64,000 nucleotides of DNA from Kosakonia sp. H02 (GCA_030704225.1 CP131915.1:3472001-3536000); one strand, 5' to 3'. Positions 7,876 through 17,475 are shown, numbered from the stretch's first letter. A program made the numbers and translations. Notes: generated by a model not told the origin, from the sequence alone.

Positions 7876-8833
7876 GTCATTAATTAACGCCGGGCGACAA
7901 ACCCTGCTGCTGGAATTACAGGAAGCGAGCCGCCTGCCGGAACGCCTTGGCGAAGCGTTTGTCCGCGCCGCCGAAACGGTGCTGAGCTGCAAAGGGAAAG
8001 TGATTGTTTCCGGTATCGGTAAGTCGGGCCATATCGGCAAAAAGATTGCCGCTACGTTTGCCAGCACCGGCACACCGGCCTTTTTTGTCCATCCGGCGGA
8101 AGCGCTGCACGGCGATCTCGGCATGATTGAAAGCCGGGACGTGATGCTGTTTATCTCCTACTCCGGGTCGGCAAAAGAGCTGGATCTGATCCTGCCGCGC
8201 CTTGAAGAAAAGTCCGTTGCGCTGCTGGCAATGACCGGTAAACCTCTTTCGCCGCTGGCGCTGGCCGCCCACGCGGTGCTGGATATTGCCGTGGAACGTG
8301 AAGCCTGCCCAATGTATCTGGCGCCGACTTCCAGCACCGTCAATACGCTGATGATGGGCGATGCGCTGGCGATGGCGGTGATGCAGGCGCGCGGTTTCGA
8401 TGAAGAGGATTTCGCCCGTTCGCACCCGGCGGGCGCACTTGGCGCACGGCTACTCAATAAAGTGCATCACCTGATGCGCAAAGAGGAGCAGGTTCCGCAG
8501 GTGATCCTCACCACCAGCGTGATGGACGCCATGCTGGAACTGAGCCGCACCGGTTTGGGTCTGGTGGCGGTATGCGACAGCGAACGCCACGTAAAAGGTG
8601 TTTTTACCGACGGCGACCTGCGCCGCTGGCTGGTGGCAGGCGGCGCGTTAACGGCAGATGTCAGCGAAGCGATGACACCGGGCGGTATTACGCTTGACGC
8701 CAGCAGCCGCGCGGTGGATGCCAAAGAGCGGTTGATGCAGCGCAAAATCGCCGCCGCACCGGTGGTGGATGACGCCGGTCAGTTGGTCGGTGCCATCAAC
8801 CTTCAGGACTTTTACCAGGCCGGTATTCTTTAA
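7868..8833 (+). CDS. gutQ: D-arabinose 5-phosphate isomerase GutQ
   Basis: Interconverts ribulose-5-phosphate and arabinose-5-phosphate; in E. coli it duplicates the KdsD activity that feeds Kdo synthesis. From the ATG at 7868 it has 321 residues, the E. coli length. A SIS domain lies in about residues 30-180 (ISYSGSAKELDLILPRLEEK) and two CBS domains in about 205-320. A longer in-frame start at 7853 would lie deeper inside srlR. Its stop codon shares bases with the stop of the convergent norR gene (8830-8833). Confidence 0.95.
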   Translation: MSESLINAGRQTLLLELQEASRLPERLGEAFVRAAETVLSCKGKVIVSGIGKSGHIGKKIAATFASTGTPAFFVHPAEALHGDLGMIESRDVMLFISYSGSAKELDLILPRLEEKSVALLAMTGKPLSPLALAAHAVLDIAVEREACPMYLAPTSSTVNTLMMGDALAMAVMQARGFDEEDFARSHPAGALGARLLNKVHHLMRKEEQVPQVILTTSVMDAMLELSRTGLGLVAVCDSERHVKGVFTDGDLRRWLVAGGALTADVSEAMTPGGITLDASSRAVDAKERLMQRKIAAAPVVDDAGQLVGAINLQDFYQAGIL

Positions 8834-10344
8834 CCCTTCAGCCCCAGGCGTTTCGCCAGCCGGTGCAGGTTGGCGACGTCCATCTCCAGCGCTCTGGCGC
8901 AGGGCGCCCATTTTCCGCCGTGCTCTTGCAGCGAGCGGGAGATAAACGCCCGCTGAAAATCCTCTGTCGCATCACGCAAATTTTGCTCTGCGCCCGGCTG
9001 CGTGACCAACGGCGAAACCGCTGCGGGTTCATCGCTCAGGGCAAAATGACGCGCTTCCAGCACCACATCGTCATGGTTTCGCGTGCCGCGCGCCAGCACC
9101 ACCGCACGGTGAATGGCATGTTCCAGCTCGCGCACATTCCCCGGCCAGCCATAGCTCAGCAGATGCGCCCGCGCACCGGGGCTTAACGCCACGCGGCCCA
9201 ACCCCAGACGCAAACGGCACTGCTCGCAGAAATAACCCGCCAGCAGCACCACGTCTTCACCCCGCTCACGCAGCGGCGGTACCGTCAGCGGAAACACGCT
9301 CAGACGATGGTACAGATCGGCGCGAAAACGCCCGGCCAGCACTTCTTCGCGCAGGTCGCGGTTCGTCGCCGCGAGTACGCGCACATCCACCCGCAGGCTG
9401 CGGTCATCGCCCACGCGCTGAATATCGCCGTACTGCAACACACGCAATAGTTTCGCCTGGAGCGACAAGGAGAGTTCGCCAATCTCATCAAGAAACAGCG
9501 TGCCGTTATCCGCCATCTCGAATTTTCCGCTACGGTTGCTGATAGCCCCGGTAAACGCCCCTTTTACATGGCCGAAAAGCTCACTTTCGGCGACGCTTTC
9601 CGGCAATGCGGCACAGTTGAGATAGACCAGCGGATTGACCGCGCGCGGCGAACCTTCATGGAGAGCCTTCGCCACCAGCTCTTTGCCGGTGCCGGTCTCA
9701 CCGCTTATCAGCACGTTAAGATCGGACGGCGCAACAATATCAATCTCTTTTTTCAACTGCATCATGCCCGCCGACAGGCCAATCATTTCGCTGCGTGCCA
9801 CCTGCTCAAAAGTCGCGGGCGCACCGGGCAGCATGTTCTGGCTTTCCAGTTGCTCAATCAGCAGCGCATTGTTCAGCGCGCCTGCCGCCAGCGCGGCAAT
9901 CAGCCGCAGCTCTTCATCGCTGAAGGTATCGAACTGATCTGGCGACATACCATCAAGGGTCAGCGCGCCAATCAGGTTCTGCCCGGCAAACAGCGGCAAC
10001 CCGACGCAGGCATGCACTTTCAGGCTCTCCTGGCCGGGGATCAGGCCATCGTAGGGATCGGGCAGCGAGCTATCGGCGGGAAAACGCACCACATCGCCCG
10101 CGCGGGCAATCGCTTCGAGTCGCGGGTGGCCTTCCAGCGTAAAGCGCCGCCCCAACACATCCTGCGCCAGCCCGTCGATGGCCAGCGGAATAAACTGCCG
10201 CGCTTCGTAGCGCAATAACGCCGACGCATCGCACTCCAGCACCTGGCGCAGGGTGGTGATCAGCCGCTGGAAACGGTCCGCGTGCCCAATACCGCTTTGC
10301 AGTTCAATGGCGATGCCTGCCAGCACATTCAGCGAAAAACTCAT
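8830..10344 (-). CDS. norR: Anaerobic nitric oxide reductase transcription regulator NorR
   Basis: Sigma-54 enhancer-binding protein that switches on norVW when nitric oxide binds its iron. It has 504 residues from the ATG at 10344, as in E. coli. Domains in order: GAF sensor (about 20-160, with VHACVGLPLF carrying iron-ligand positions known in E. coli), AAA+ domain (about 190-420) with Walker A GETGTGKE, the sigma-54 contact loop GAFTGA and Walker B LFLDEIGE, then a Fis-type helix-turn-helix ending the protein (CARALEMDVANLHRLAKRLG). An in-frame start ten codons earlier lies within the NorR boxes and is less likely. It is divergent from norVW. Confidence 0.96.
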   Translation of the reverse strand: MSFSLNVLAGIAIELQSGIGHADRFQRLITTLRQVLECDASALLRYEARQFIPLAIDGLAQDVLGRRFTLEGHPRLEAIARAGDVVRFPADSSLPDPYDGLIPGQESLKVHACVGLPLFAGQNLIGALTLDGMSPDQFDTFSDEELRLIAALAAGALNNALLIEQLESQNMLPGAPATFEQVARSEMIGLSAGMMQLKKEIDIVAPSDLNVLISGETGTGKELVAKALHEGSPRAVNPLVYLNCAALPESVAESELFGHVKGAFTGAISNRSGKFEMADNGTLFLDEIGELSLSLQAKLLRVLQYGDIQRVGDDRSLRVDVRVLAATNRDLREEVLAGRFRADLYHRLSVFPLTVPPLRERGEDVVLLAGYFCEQCRLRLGLGRVALSPGARAHLLSYGWPGNVRELEHAIHRAVVLARGTRNHDDVVLEARHFALSDEPAAVSPLVTQPGAEQNLRDATEDFQRAFISRSLQEHGGKWAPCARALEMDVANLHRLAKRLGLKG

Positions 10345-10356
10345 GCTTACCTCACT

Positions 10357-10412
10357 GTCTTTTTGACAATGCATAGTGTCATATTGACAGTATTTATCAT
10401 AGTCATAATGAC
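10357..10412. promoter_or_regulatory. Three NorR enhancer boxes
   Basis: Three copies of the GT-N7-AC NorR site: GTCTTTTTGAC (10357-10367), GTCATATTGAC (10378-10388) and GTCATAATGAC (10402-10412). All three keep the flanking TGTCA/TGACA-like symmetry. E. coli also has three sites in this intergenic region. The promoter-distal box starts 13 bases from the norR start codon, which fits negative autoregulation of norR. Confidence 0.88.
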
Positions 10413-10466
10413 ATTTATGTTTTCGATAAAATAAATAAAAAGCTATAAATCAATAAATTAAAAAAC

Positions 10467-10482
10467 TGGCACGCAACTTGAT
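10467..10482 (+). promoter_or_regulatory. Sigma-54 promoter of norVW
   Basis: The -24 element TGGCAC is followed after five bases by TTGAT in the -12 position, 45 bases before the norV start and about 55 bases past the nearest NorR box. The -24 half is perfect. The usual GC of the -12 element reads GA here. Confidence 0.65.
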
Positions 10483-10526
10483 ATAGCCATGCCATCGAAT
10501 TGAAAAAACTGCACAGGACTTACACC

Positions 10527-11972
10527 ATGGCTATTCATGTAAAAAATAACATTCACTGGGTTGGACAACGCGACTGGGAAGTGCGCGATTTTCATGGCAC
10601 CGAATACAAAACCCTGAAAGGCAGCAGCTATAACAGCTACCTGATCCGCGAAGGCAAAAACGTGTTGATCGATACCGTCGATCACAAGTTCAGCCGCGAG
10701 TTCGTGCAGAATTTATGCGGCGAGATCGACCTTGAAATGATCGACTACATCGTGATCAACCACGCCGAAGAGGATCACGCTGGCGCACTGACCGAGCTAA
10801 TGTCCCACATCCCGAACACGCCGATTTACTGCACCCATAACGCCATCGACTCGATCAACGGTCACCATCATCACCCAGAGTGGAATTTCCATGTGGTGAA
10901 AACCGGCGATACGCTGGATATCGGCAACGACAAACAGCTTATTTTCGTTGAAACGCCGATGCTGCACTGGCCGGACAGCATGATGACCTACCTGACCGGC
11001 GACGCCGTGCTGTTCAGCAACGACGCCTTCGGTCAGCACTACTGCGATGAACGTCTGTTCAATGATGAAGTGGATCAGGCCGAACTGTTCGAGCAGTGCC
11101 AGCGCTACTACGCCAATATTCTGACCCCGTTCAGCCGCCTGGTGACGCCAAAAATCACCGAGATCCTCGGCTTCAACCTGCCAGTGGATATGATTGCCAC
11201 CTCCCACGGCGTGGTATGGCGCGATAACCCGACGCAAATCGTCGAGCTGTACCTGAAATGGGCGGCAGATTATCAGGAAGATCGCATCACGATTTTCTAC
11301 GACACCATGTCCAACAACACCCGCATGATGGCCGACGCCATCGCTCAGGGGCTCAACGAAGTCGATCCGCGCGTGGCGGTGAAAATCTTTAACGTTGCCC
11401 GCAGCGACAAAAACGACATTCTCACCAATGTCTTCCGCTCGAAAGGTGTGCTGGTCGGCACGTCGACCATGAACAACGTGATGATGCCGAAAATCGCCGG
11501 GCTGGTGGAAGAGATAACCGGTCTGCGCTTTCGTAACAAACGCGCCGGCGCATTTGGATCCCACGGCTGGAGCGGCGGCGCGGTTGACCGTCTCTCTACC
11601 CGTCTACAGGATGCTGGCTTTGAGATGTCCGTCAGCCTGAAAGCGAAATGGCGACCGGACATGGACGCGCTGGAAGTGTGCCGCCAGCACGGGCGCGAGA
11701 TTGCCCGCCAGTGGGCGCTCGCCCCGCTGCCGGAACCCGTAAGCAAACCCGCAGAAAAAGAAGCCTGCGCCTGTGCCGCGGCAGCCGTTGCGGATCTCGG
11801 CCCGAGTATGCAGTGCAGTGTTTGTCAGTGGATTTACGACCCGGAAAAAGGCGAGCCGATGCAGGATGTCGCGCCCGGTACGCCGTGGAGCGAGGTGCCG
11901 GACAACTTCCTTTGCCCGGAGTGTTCGCTCGGCAAAGAGGTGTTTGACGAACTGGCAGTGGAGGCAAAATGA
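10527..11972 (+). CDS. norV: Flavorubredoxin (nitric oxide reductase)
   Basis: Cytoplasmic flavodiiron protein that reduces nitric oxide to nitrous oxide under anaerobic conditions. It has 481 residues (E. coli 479). Domains in order: diiron metallo-beta-lactamase-like domain (about 1-250) with ligands in NHAEEDHAG, flavodoxin domain with FMN loop YDTMSNNTR (from about 255), and a C-terminal rubredoxin (about 428-481) with its two cysteine pairs in CSVCQWIYD and CPECSLG. A linker rich in alanine and cysteine (EACACAAAAVAD) precedes the rubredoxin. The ATG at 10527 was chosen by family length. The stop overlaps norW as ATGA. Confidence 0.96.
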   Translation: MAIHVKNNIHWVGQRDWEVRDFHGTEYKTLKGSSYNSYLIREGKNVLIDTVDHKFSREFVQNLCGEIDLEMIDYIVINHAEEDHAGALTELMSHIPNTPIYCTHNAIDSINGHHHHPEWNFHVVKTGDTLDIGNDKQLIFVETPMLHWPDSMMTYLTGDAVLFSNDAFGQHYCDERLFNDEVDQAELFEQCQRYYANILTPFSRLVTPKITEILGFNLPVDMIATSHGVVWRDNPTQIVELYLKWAADYQEDRITIFYDTMSNNTRMMADAIAQGLNEVDPRVAVKIFNVARSDKNDILTNVFRSKGVLVGTSTMNNVMMPKIAGLVEEITGLRFRNKRAGAFGSHGWSGGAVDRLSTRLQDAGFEMSVSLKAKWRPDMDALEVCRQHGREIARQWALAPLPEPVSKPAEKEACACAAAAVADLGPSMQCSVCQWIYDPEKGEPMQDVAPGTPWSEVPDNFLCPECSLGKEVFDELAVEAK

Positions 11973-13102
11973 GCGCAGGCATTGTGATTATCGGTTCGGG
12001 CTTCGCCGCCCGGACGCTGGTGAAAAATATCCGCAAACTGGATAGCAACGTGCCGCTAACCCTGATCGCCGCCGACGGCATGGAAGAGTACAACAAACCG
12101 GATCTCAGCCATGTCATTAGCCAGGCGCAGCGCGCCGACGATTTGATTCGCCAGACGGCGGGTGAGTTTGCCGAGCAGTTTAACTTGCGGCTGTTCCCCT
12201 ACACTTTTGTCTCCGCTATCGACACCCACGCGCAGGTGGTGAAAAGCGCGGACAAACAGTGGCAGTACGACAAATTAGTGCTGGCAACCGGGGCGAAAGC
12301 GTTTGTGCCGCCGCTGCCGGGGCGCGAACAGATGCTGACGCTCAACAGCTTGCAGGAGTATCACGCCTGCGAAGCCAAACTGCGCGATGCCAACAGCGTG
12401 TTGATTGTCGGCGCGGGGCTGATTGGCTGCGAGCTGGCGATGGATTTTCGCCGCGCGGGAAAAACCGTGACCGTGCTGGATAACGCGGCGAGCATTCTGC
12501 CTTCGCTGATGCCACCGGAAGTGAGCGGTCGCCTGCAACACTGCCTGACAGCAATGGGCGTGCGACTGCTGCTCTCATCGCGCTTAACGCAGCTTGATGA
12601 GCGTGAAAACGGCGTGCGCGCGCAGCTTGATGATGAACGTTTTGTCGACGCCGATGTGGTGGTCGCCGCCACCGGTCTGTTGCCGCATAGCGCGCTGGCG
12701 CAGGCCGCCGGGCTGGAAACCGGGCGCGGGATTGTGGTAAACGGCATGCTGCAAACCAGCAATCCGAATATCTTCGCGCTGGGTGATTGCGCTGAGATCA
12801 ACGGTCGGGTATTGCCATTCCTGCAACCTATCCAGCTTAGCGCGCTGACGCTGGCGAAAAACCTCACTGGCAACCCGGCGCAACTGACGCTGCCCGCAAT
12901 GCTGGTGAAAGTGAAAACGCCGCTGATGCCGCTGCATCTGGCTGGCGAAACTCATCGCGCCGATCTGCGCTGGCAGGTTGCCACCGACGCCGTCGGCATG
13001 GTGGCGAAAGGGATGGATAGCGACGACAAACTTCGTGCGTTTGTCGTCAGCGAAGATCGGATGAAAGAAGCGTTTGCCCTGCTTAAAGCGCTGGCGGTAT
13101 AG
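11969..13102 (+). CDS. norW: NADH:flavorubredoxin reductase
   Basis: FAD-dependent pyridine nucleotide-disulfide oxidoreductase family protein that passes electrons from NADH to the rubredoxin domain of NorV. It has 377 residues, as in E. coli. The FAD loop GSGFAARTL is near residue 9, the NAD loop GAGLIGCELA near 148 and the second FAD motif NIFALGDCAE near 268. It is translationally coupled to norV. Its last 20 bases overlap the 3' end of convergent hypF. Confidence 0.95.
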   Translation: MSAGIVIIGSGFAARTLVKNIRKLDSNVPLTLIAADGMEEYNKPDLSHVISQAQRADDLIRQTAGEFAEQFNLRLFPYTFVSAIDTHAQVVKSADKQWQYDKLVLATGAKAFVPPLPGREQMLTLNSLQEYHACEAKLRDANSVLIVGAGLIGCELAMDFRRAGKTVTVLDNAASILPSLMPPEVSGRLQHCLTAMGVRLLLSSRLTQLDERENGVRAQLDDERFVDADVVVAATGLLPHSALAQAAGLETGRGIVVNGMLQTSNPNIFALGDCAEINGRVLPFLQPIQLSALTLAKNLTGNPAQLTLPAMLVKVKTPLMPLHLAGETHRADLRWQVATDAVGMVAKGMDSDDKLRAFVVSEDRMKEAFALLKALAV

Positions 13103-15320
13103 CCCGCGCCGCTGCCACCAGCCCCTGGCCGAAGGCAATCCCGCCATCCCCGGCCGGGAGCTGGTGGGGAAACAGCAACTGGAAATCCGCCAGATAGTGC
13201 TGTAAGCGGCGCTTGAGCAGGCGGTTATGCAGCACGCCGCCGCTGAACACCAGCGTGTGGATATCTCTCGGTGTTGCCTGTTCCCGCATAAGCTGTGCAA
13301 ATCCCCGCGCCAGCGCATCGTGAAACGCCCATGCCCGTTGCTCCGGCGCAGCCTGCCAGTTCAGCCACGTCTGCCAGAAGCTCGCCAGATCGAGCAGATT
13401 GTCGCGCAGCGGCAAAATGACAGGGTGCTCAACGTTTGCAACCTGACGCGCCAGCGCTTCCAGCCGACAGGCGGCCTCGCCTTCATAACTGAGTTCCCGC
13501 GGCGCACAGCCGAGCGCGCAGGCAACTGCATCAAACAGTCGCCCGCAGGATGACGCCAGCGGCGATTGAATACCCCGCTCGATTGCCCGCGCCAGTAGCG
13601 GCCAGTTCTGCTGCTGGATTTCCGCCGTTTCCGGGTAGTTTTGCCAACCGGGCACAAACGCCAGCATCTGGGCCAGCAAATTACGCCACGGCTGCCTGGC
13701 GGCGACATCACCGCCCGGCAGCGCTACCGCAGGCAGGCCGCCGAGGTGTTCACACTCGCGGTAATTGACCCGCAAACACTCGCCGCCCCACAACGCCCCG
13801 CCCTCGCCCATGCCGATGCCATCAAGCGTCAGCGCAATGACATCTCCGCCATTGAGCGGCCAGCCATGCTCACCGAGGCAGGCGGCGGCGTGGGCGTGAT
13901 GGTGCAGCACCGTTTGCAGCGGCAAACCTTCACTTTCTGCCCACTGGCGGGTGCGATACGCCGGGTGAGCATCCACCACCAGCTGTTGCGGGGTGAAATC
14001 GTAGATGTGCTGCATCAGGCGCAGCGCGTTTCGCCACTGCGCTTCTACGCCATCATCGGTTAAATCACCGAAATGCTGCCCCGGCACAGCACTGTCGCCG
14101 CGCACCAGGCAGAAGGTGTTTTTCATGTCCGCGCCAAGGCACAGCAACGGCGGAATAGCGCGAAAACCGTTGGGAAGCGGCAACGCATCCGGCACATAAC
14201 CTCGGGAGCGCCTGAGCATTTCACCGCTCGCCCGCACTACAGAATCGTCCATGCGCTGCACAATATCGCGGTTATGCAGCAGGAAACCGTCAGCGATGTG
14301 TGTCAGGTCGTCCAGCGCTTGCGCATTGCTGATAGCGGGCGGTTTGCCGCTGAGATTGCCAGAGGTCATCACCAGCGGGCGCTGTAACGCCTGCGCCAGT
14401 AAATGTTGCAGCGGGTTTGCCGGTAACATCACGCCGACTTCATCAAGCCCTGGGGCAATGGCGTCACACAGGCCGCTGAGGCTGGATTTTTCCACCAGCA
14501 CAATCGGCGCGGCAGGCGTTGAAAGCAGGCGCTGCGCATCCGTTGCCAGCCCGTCACCGTTTGGCAGCATTACCGCCAGCGGTTTCGCCGGGCGCTGTTT
14601 GCGCGTACGCAGGTGCAACACAGCCGCCTGGTTACTGGCATCGCAAGCAAGATGAAACCCGCCGATGCCTTTCACCGCCACCACGCCGCCGCTTTTTATC
14701 AGCGCGACGGCCATTTGCAGCGCCTCTTCGCCTGTCGCACGGTAGCTGTTATCACGCCACGCCAGTTGCGGCCCGCAGTCCGGGCAGGCCACCGGTTGAG
14801 CGTGAAAACGCCGGTCCAGCGGGTTACGGTACTCCGCCTCACAGGCCGGGCACAGCGGAAACGCCGCCATCACCGTATAAGGCCGGTCATAGGGCATGGC
14901 GTTGATAATGGTAAAGCGCGGCCCGCAATGGGTGCAGTTGATAAACGGGTAGCGAAAGCGGCGCTCAGCGGGGTTGAACATCTCCGCAAGACACGCGGGA
15001 CAGGTTGCCGCATCGGGGACGATTTGGGTGTTCATCGCGCCGCCCGCGCTGTGACGAATTGTGAAATCTTGCGGGACGGGTTGCCAGTGAAAAGGCTGGT
15101 GCTCAACACGATCAATGCGCGCCAGCGGCGGGCAGTGCTGTTGCAGCAGGGCGAGGAAGTTATCTGCATCGCCAAGCAGACGAACCTCCACACCCTGCGC
15201 GTCGTTACAGACATCGCCCTTTAGCGCAAGCTGCTGCGCCAGTTGCCAGACAAAGGGGCGGAAGCCCACCCCTTGCACTTTACCGTACACACGTAAGCAA
15301 ACACCGTTGCTATTGCTCAT
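13083..15320 (-). CDS. hypF: Carbamoyltransferase HypF, hydrogenase maturation
   Basis: Makes the cyanide ligands of the NiFe-hydrogenase site: it transfers a carbamoyl group from carbamoyl phosphate to the C-terminal cysteine of HypE. From the ATG at 15320 it has 745 residues (E. coli about 750). Domains: acylphosphatase-like (VYGKVQGVGFRPFVWQLA, near 9-28), zinc-finger region with four CxxC pairs (CPAC, CTHC, CPAC, CPDC, about 108-185), YrdC-like (about 200-380) and a Kae1-like C-terminal domain with HHHAHAAACL. It begins four bases past the fdhF stop, so it is the last gene of hydN-fdhF-hypF. Confidence 0.95.
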   Translation of the reverse strand: MSNSNGVCLRVYGKVQGVGFRPFVWQLAQQLALKGDVCNDAQGVEVRLLGDADNFLALLQQHCPPLARIDRVEHQPFHWQPVPQDFTIRHSAGGAMNTQIVPDAATCPACLAEMFNPAERRFRYPFINCTHCGPRFTIINAMPYDRPYTVMAAFPLCPACEAEYRNPLDRRFHAQPVACPDCGPQLAWRDNSYRATGEEALQMAVALIKSGGVVAVKGIGGFHLACDASNQAAVLHLRTRKQRPAKPLAVMLPNGDGLATDAQRLLSTPAAPIVLVEKSSLSGLCDAIAPGLDEVGVMLPANPLQHLLAQALQRPLVMTSGNLSGKPPAISNAQALDDLTHIADGFLLHNRDIVQRMDDSVVRASGEMLRRSRGYVPDALPLPNGFRAIPPLLCLGADMKNTFCLVRGDSAVPGQHFGDLTDDGVEAQWRNALRLMQHIYDFTPQQLVVDAHPAYRTRQWAESEGLPLQTVLHHHAHAAACLGEHGWPLNGGDVIALTLDGIGMGEGGALWGGECLRVNYRECEHLGGLPAVALPGGDVAARQPWRNLLAQMLAFVPGWQNYPETAEIQQQNWPLLARAIERGIQSPLASSCGRLFDAVACALGCAPRELSYEGEAACRLEALARQVANVEHPVILPLRDNLLDLASFWQTWLNWQAAPEQRAWAFHDALARGFAQLMREQATPRDIHTLVFSGGVLHNRLLKRRLQHYLADFQLLFPHQLPAGDGGIAFGQGLVAAARAIPPAL

Positions 15321-15324
15321 ATCA

Positions 15325-17475
15325 TCATTGCATCGCCGCATTGCGCAGGCGCGTCTTCATCTGTTGATAGGTGCTCCGAGTGTACTCTTCGGCCCAGGGC
15401 TGATCGTTGATCGCACTCACCCTGACTGCGCAATATTTGGTCTCCGGCGTTTTGGAAATCGGGTCGAGATTATCCTGGGTCAGCTCGTTGCACGCGCCAA
15501 CCCACCACTGGTAGGTCATATAAACGCTGCCCTGATTGATACGCTCACTCACATCCGCACGGGTAATCACTTTGCCGCGGCGGGATTCGACCCATACCAG
15601 TTGGCGGTCTTTGACGCCCAGTGCTTCTGCATCTTGCGGGTTGATCTGCACAAAACCCGGTTCATCCGCGAGGGTTTGCAGCGCCGCGCAGTTGCCGGTC
15701 ATCGAACGGCAGGAGTAGTGCCCCACTTCGCGCACCGTACAGAGTACCAGCGGGAATTCGTTATCCGGGCGCTCGGCAGGCGCGCGCCAGGGGGCGGCGA
15801 ACAGGTGGCCTTTGCCGTCCGGGGTATCGAATTTGTTGTTCTGGTAGAGATACGGCGTGCCGGGGTGATCCAGCGTCGGGCACGGCCACTGCACATGGCC
15901 CATATCGCCCATTTTTTCGTAGGTGACGCCGTAAAACAGCGGGCACAACTCGCGCAGCTCATCCCAAATCTGCTGGTTGTTGTCGTAATGCATCGGGTAG
16001 CCCATTTCAGTCGCAATGAGGCTGATAATTTCCCAGTCACGTTTGACGTTGTACTTCGGCTCTATAGCTTTTTCGAACCGCTGGAAACCGCGATCGGCAC
16101 AGGTAAAGACGCCGCCGTGTTCGCCCCAGGAGGTGGCGGGCAGCAGCACATCCGCCTGTTCGGCAGTTTTGGTCATAAAGATATCCTGCACGATGACCAA
16201 ATCGAGAGCTGCAAAGCCTTTGCGCACCAGGCCTAAATCCGCTTCGGTCTGCAACGGATCTTCGCCCATGATGTAGTAGGCTTTCACTTTGCCTTCCAGC
16301 GCCAGGTGCGGCACTTCGGTAATACGCACGCCGACTTTATCGTCCATCACCGCCGGATCGATGCCCCAGGCGTTAGCGAATTTAGCCCGCACCTGCGGGT
16401 TCACCACATCCTGATAACCGGGGAACTGGTTAGGAATGACACCCATATCGCACGCGCCCTGCACGTTGTTTTGCCCACGTACCGGGCCGACGCCGACATT
16501 TTCCCGGCCAAGGTTACCGGTGAGCAGCGCAAGGCTGGAGAGGCCTTTAACCACATCCACCGCCTGGCCAAACTGCGTAACGCCCATACCCCACATAATG
16601 GTGGCAGACGGCGCGGCGGCGTAGGTGCGCATTGCCTGGCGCACCTGTTTTGCCGGTACGCCGGTCAGGTGTTCTACCGCTTCCGGCGCGTAATCTTTCA
16701 CCGTTTCGCGGTAAGCCTCCAGCCCGGTGGTGAAGCTGGCGACATAATTTTTATCGTAGAGTTCTTCTTCAAGCAGCACGTAACCAAAGGCGTTAACCAG
16801 CGCCATATTGCAGCCGTTTTTCAGTTGCAGATGCTGATCGGCAATGCGCGCGGTTTCAATGCGACGCGGGTCGCAAACAATGATTTTCGCCCCTTTTTGT
16901 TTCGCTTTGACCACCCGGCGCGCCACGATCGGGTGCGAATCGGCGCAGTTGTAGCCGAAAACTAACAGGCAACTGGAGTTTTCAATATCACCGATGGAGT
17001 TACTCATCGCGCCGTTACCAAGGGTTTCCTGCAACCCGGCGACAGAGGGGCCGTGGCATACGCGGGCGCAGCAGTCGACGTTATTGGTATTCAGCACGCC
17101 ACGGGCAAATTTTTGCATCACATAGTTGGTTTCGTTGCCCGTGCCGCGTGAAGAACCGGTGGTCATGATGGCGCGCGGGCCGAATTTGGCCTTGATCTCA
17201 CTCAGACGTTTTGCGGTGTAGCGAATCGCCTCTTCCCAGGTGACCGGGGTTAATTTGCCGCCTTTTTGATAGCGGATCATCGGCTGGGTCAGGCGTGGGG
17301 TCAGCAGTTTGGTGTCGTTGAGAAAATCCCAGCCGTAGTAACCTTTCAGGCACAGTTCATTCTGGTTGGTATGGCCGTCGGCGGCTTCCGCGCGAATGAT
17401 TTTTCCGTCTTCAACAACCAGTTTTAATTTGCAGCCCGCGCCGCAGTATGGGCAAACACTTGTGATCTTTTTCAT
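15325..17475 (-). CDS. fdhF: Formate dehydrogenase H alpha subunit, cysteine variant
   Basis: Molybdenum bis-MGD oxidoreductase that oxidises formate to carbon dioxide and feeds electrons to hydrogenase 3. It has 716 residues (E. coli FdhF 715). The N-terminal 4Fe-4S motif is CPYCGAGC with Cys42, and the molybdenum ligand position 140 (CCARVCHGPS) is encoded by TGC (17056-17058), cysteine, where E. coli FdhF has selenocysteine encoded by TGA. The following His141 and the substrate arginine in VPVRGQNN-type context are kept. It lies between hydN and hypF, which are adjacent in E. coli. Activity is likely but turnover may be slower than for a selenium enzyme. A second, selenocysteine-containing fdhF may exist elsewhere. 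Confidence 0.92.
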   Translation of the reverse strand: MKKITSVCPYCGAGCKLKLVVEDGKIIRAEAADGHTNQNELCLKGYYGWDFLNDTKLLTPRLTQPMIRYQKGGKLTPVTWEEAIRYTAKRLSEIKAKFGPRAIMTTGSSRGTGNETNYVMQKFARGVLNTNNVDCCARVCHGPSVAGLQETLGNGAMSNSIGDIENSSCLLVFGYNCADSHPIVARRVVKAKQKGAKIIVCDPRRIETARIADQHLQLKNGCNMALVNAFGYVLLEEELYDKNYVASFTTGLEAYRETVKDYAPEAVEHLTGVPAKQVRQAMRTYAAAPSATIMWGMGVTQFGQAVDVVKGLSSLALLTGNLGRENVGVGPVRGQNNVQGACDMGVIPNQFPGYQDVVNPQVRAKFANAWGIDPAVMDDKVGVRITEVPHLALEGKVKAYYIMGEDPLQTEADLGLVRKGFAALDLVIVQDIFMTKTAEQADVLLPATSWGEHGGVFTCADRGFQRFEKAIEPKYNVKRDWEIISLIATEMGYPMHYDNNQQIWDELRELCPLFYGVTYEKMGDMGHVQWPCPTLDHPGTPYLYQNNKFDTPDGKGHLFAAPWRAPAERPDNEFPLVLCTVREVGHYSCRSMTGNCAALQTLADEPGFVQINPQDAEALGVKDRQLVWVESRRGKVITRADVSERINQGSVYMTYQWWVGACNELTQDNLDPISKTPETKYCAVRVSAINDQPWAEEYTRSTYQQMKTRLRNAAMQ

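Noticed and set aside
15115..16236. Plus-strand open frame of 373 codons opposite hypF and fdhF
   Set aside because: It is a high-GC antisense shadow spanning the junction of two real genes, without ribosome site or domain.
17056..17058. Selenocysteine codon in fdhF
   Set aside because: The codon at position 140 reads TGC on the coding strand, so cysteine is encoded and no TGA recoding is needed.
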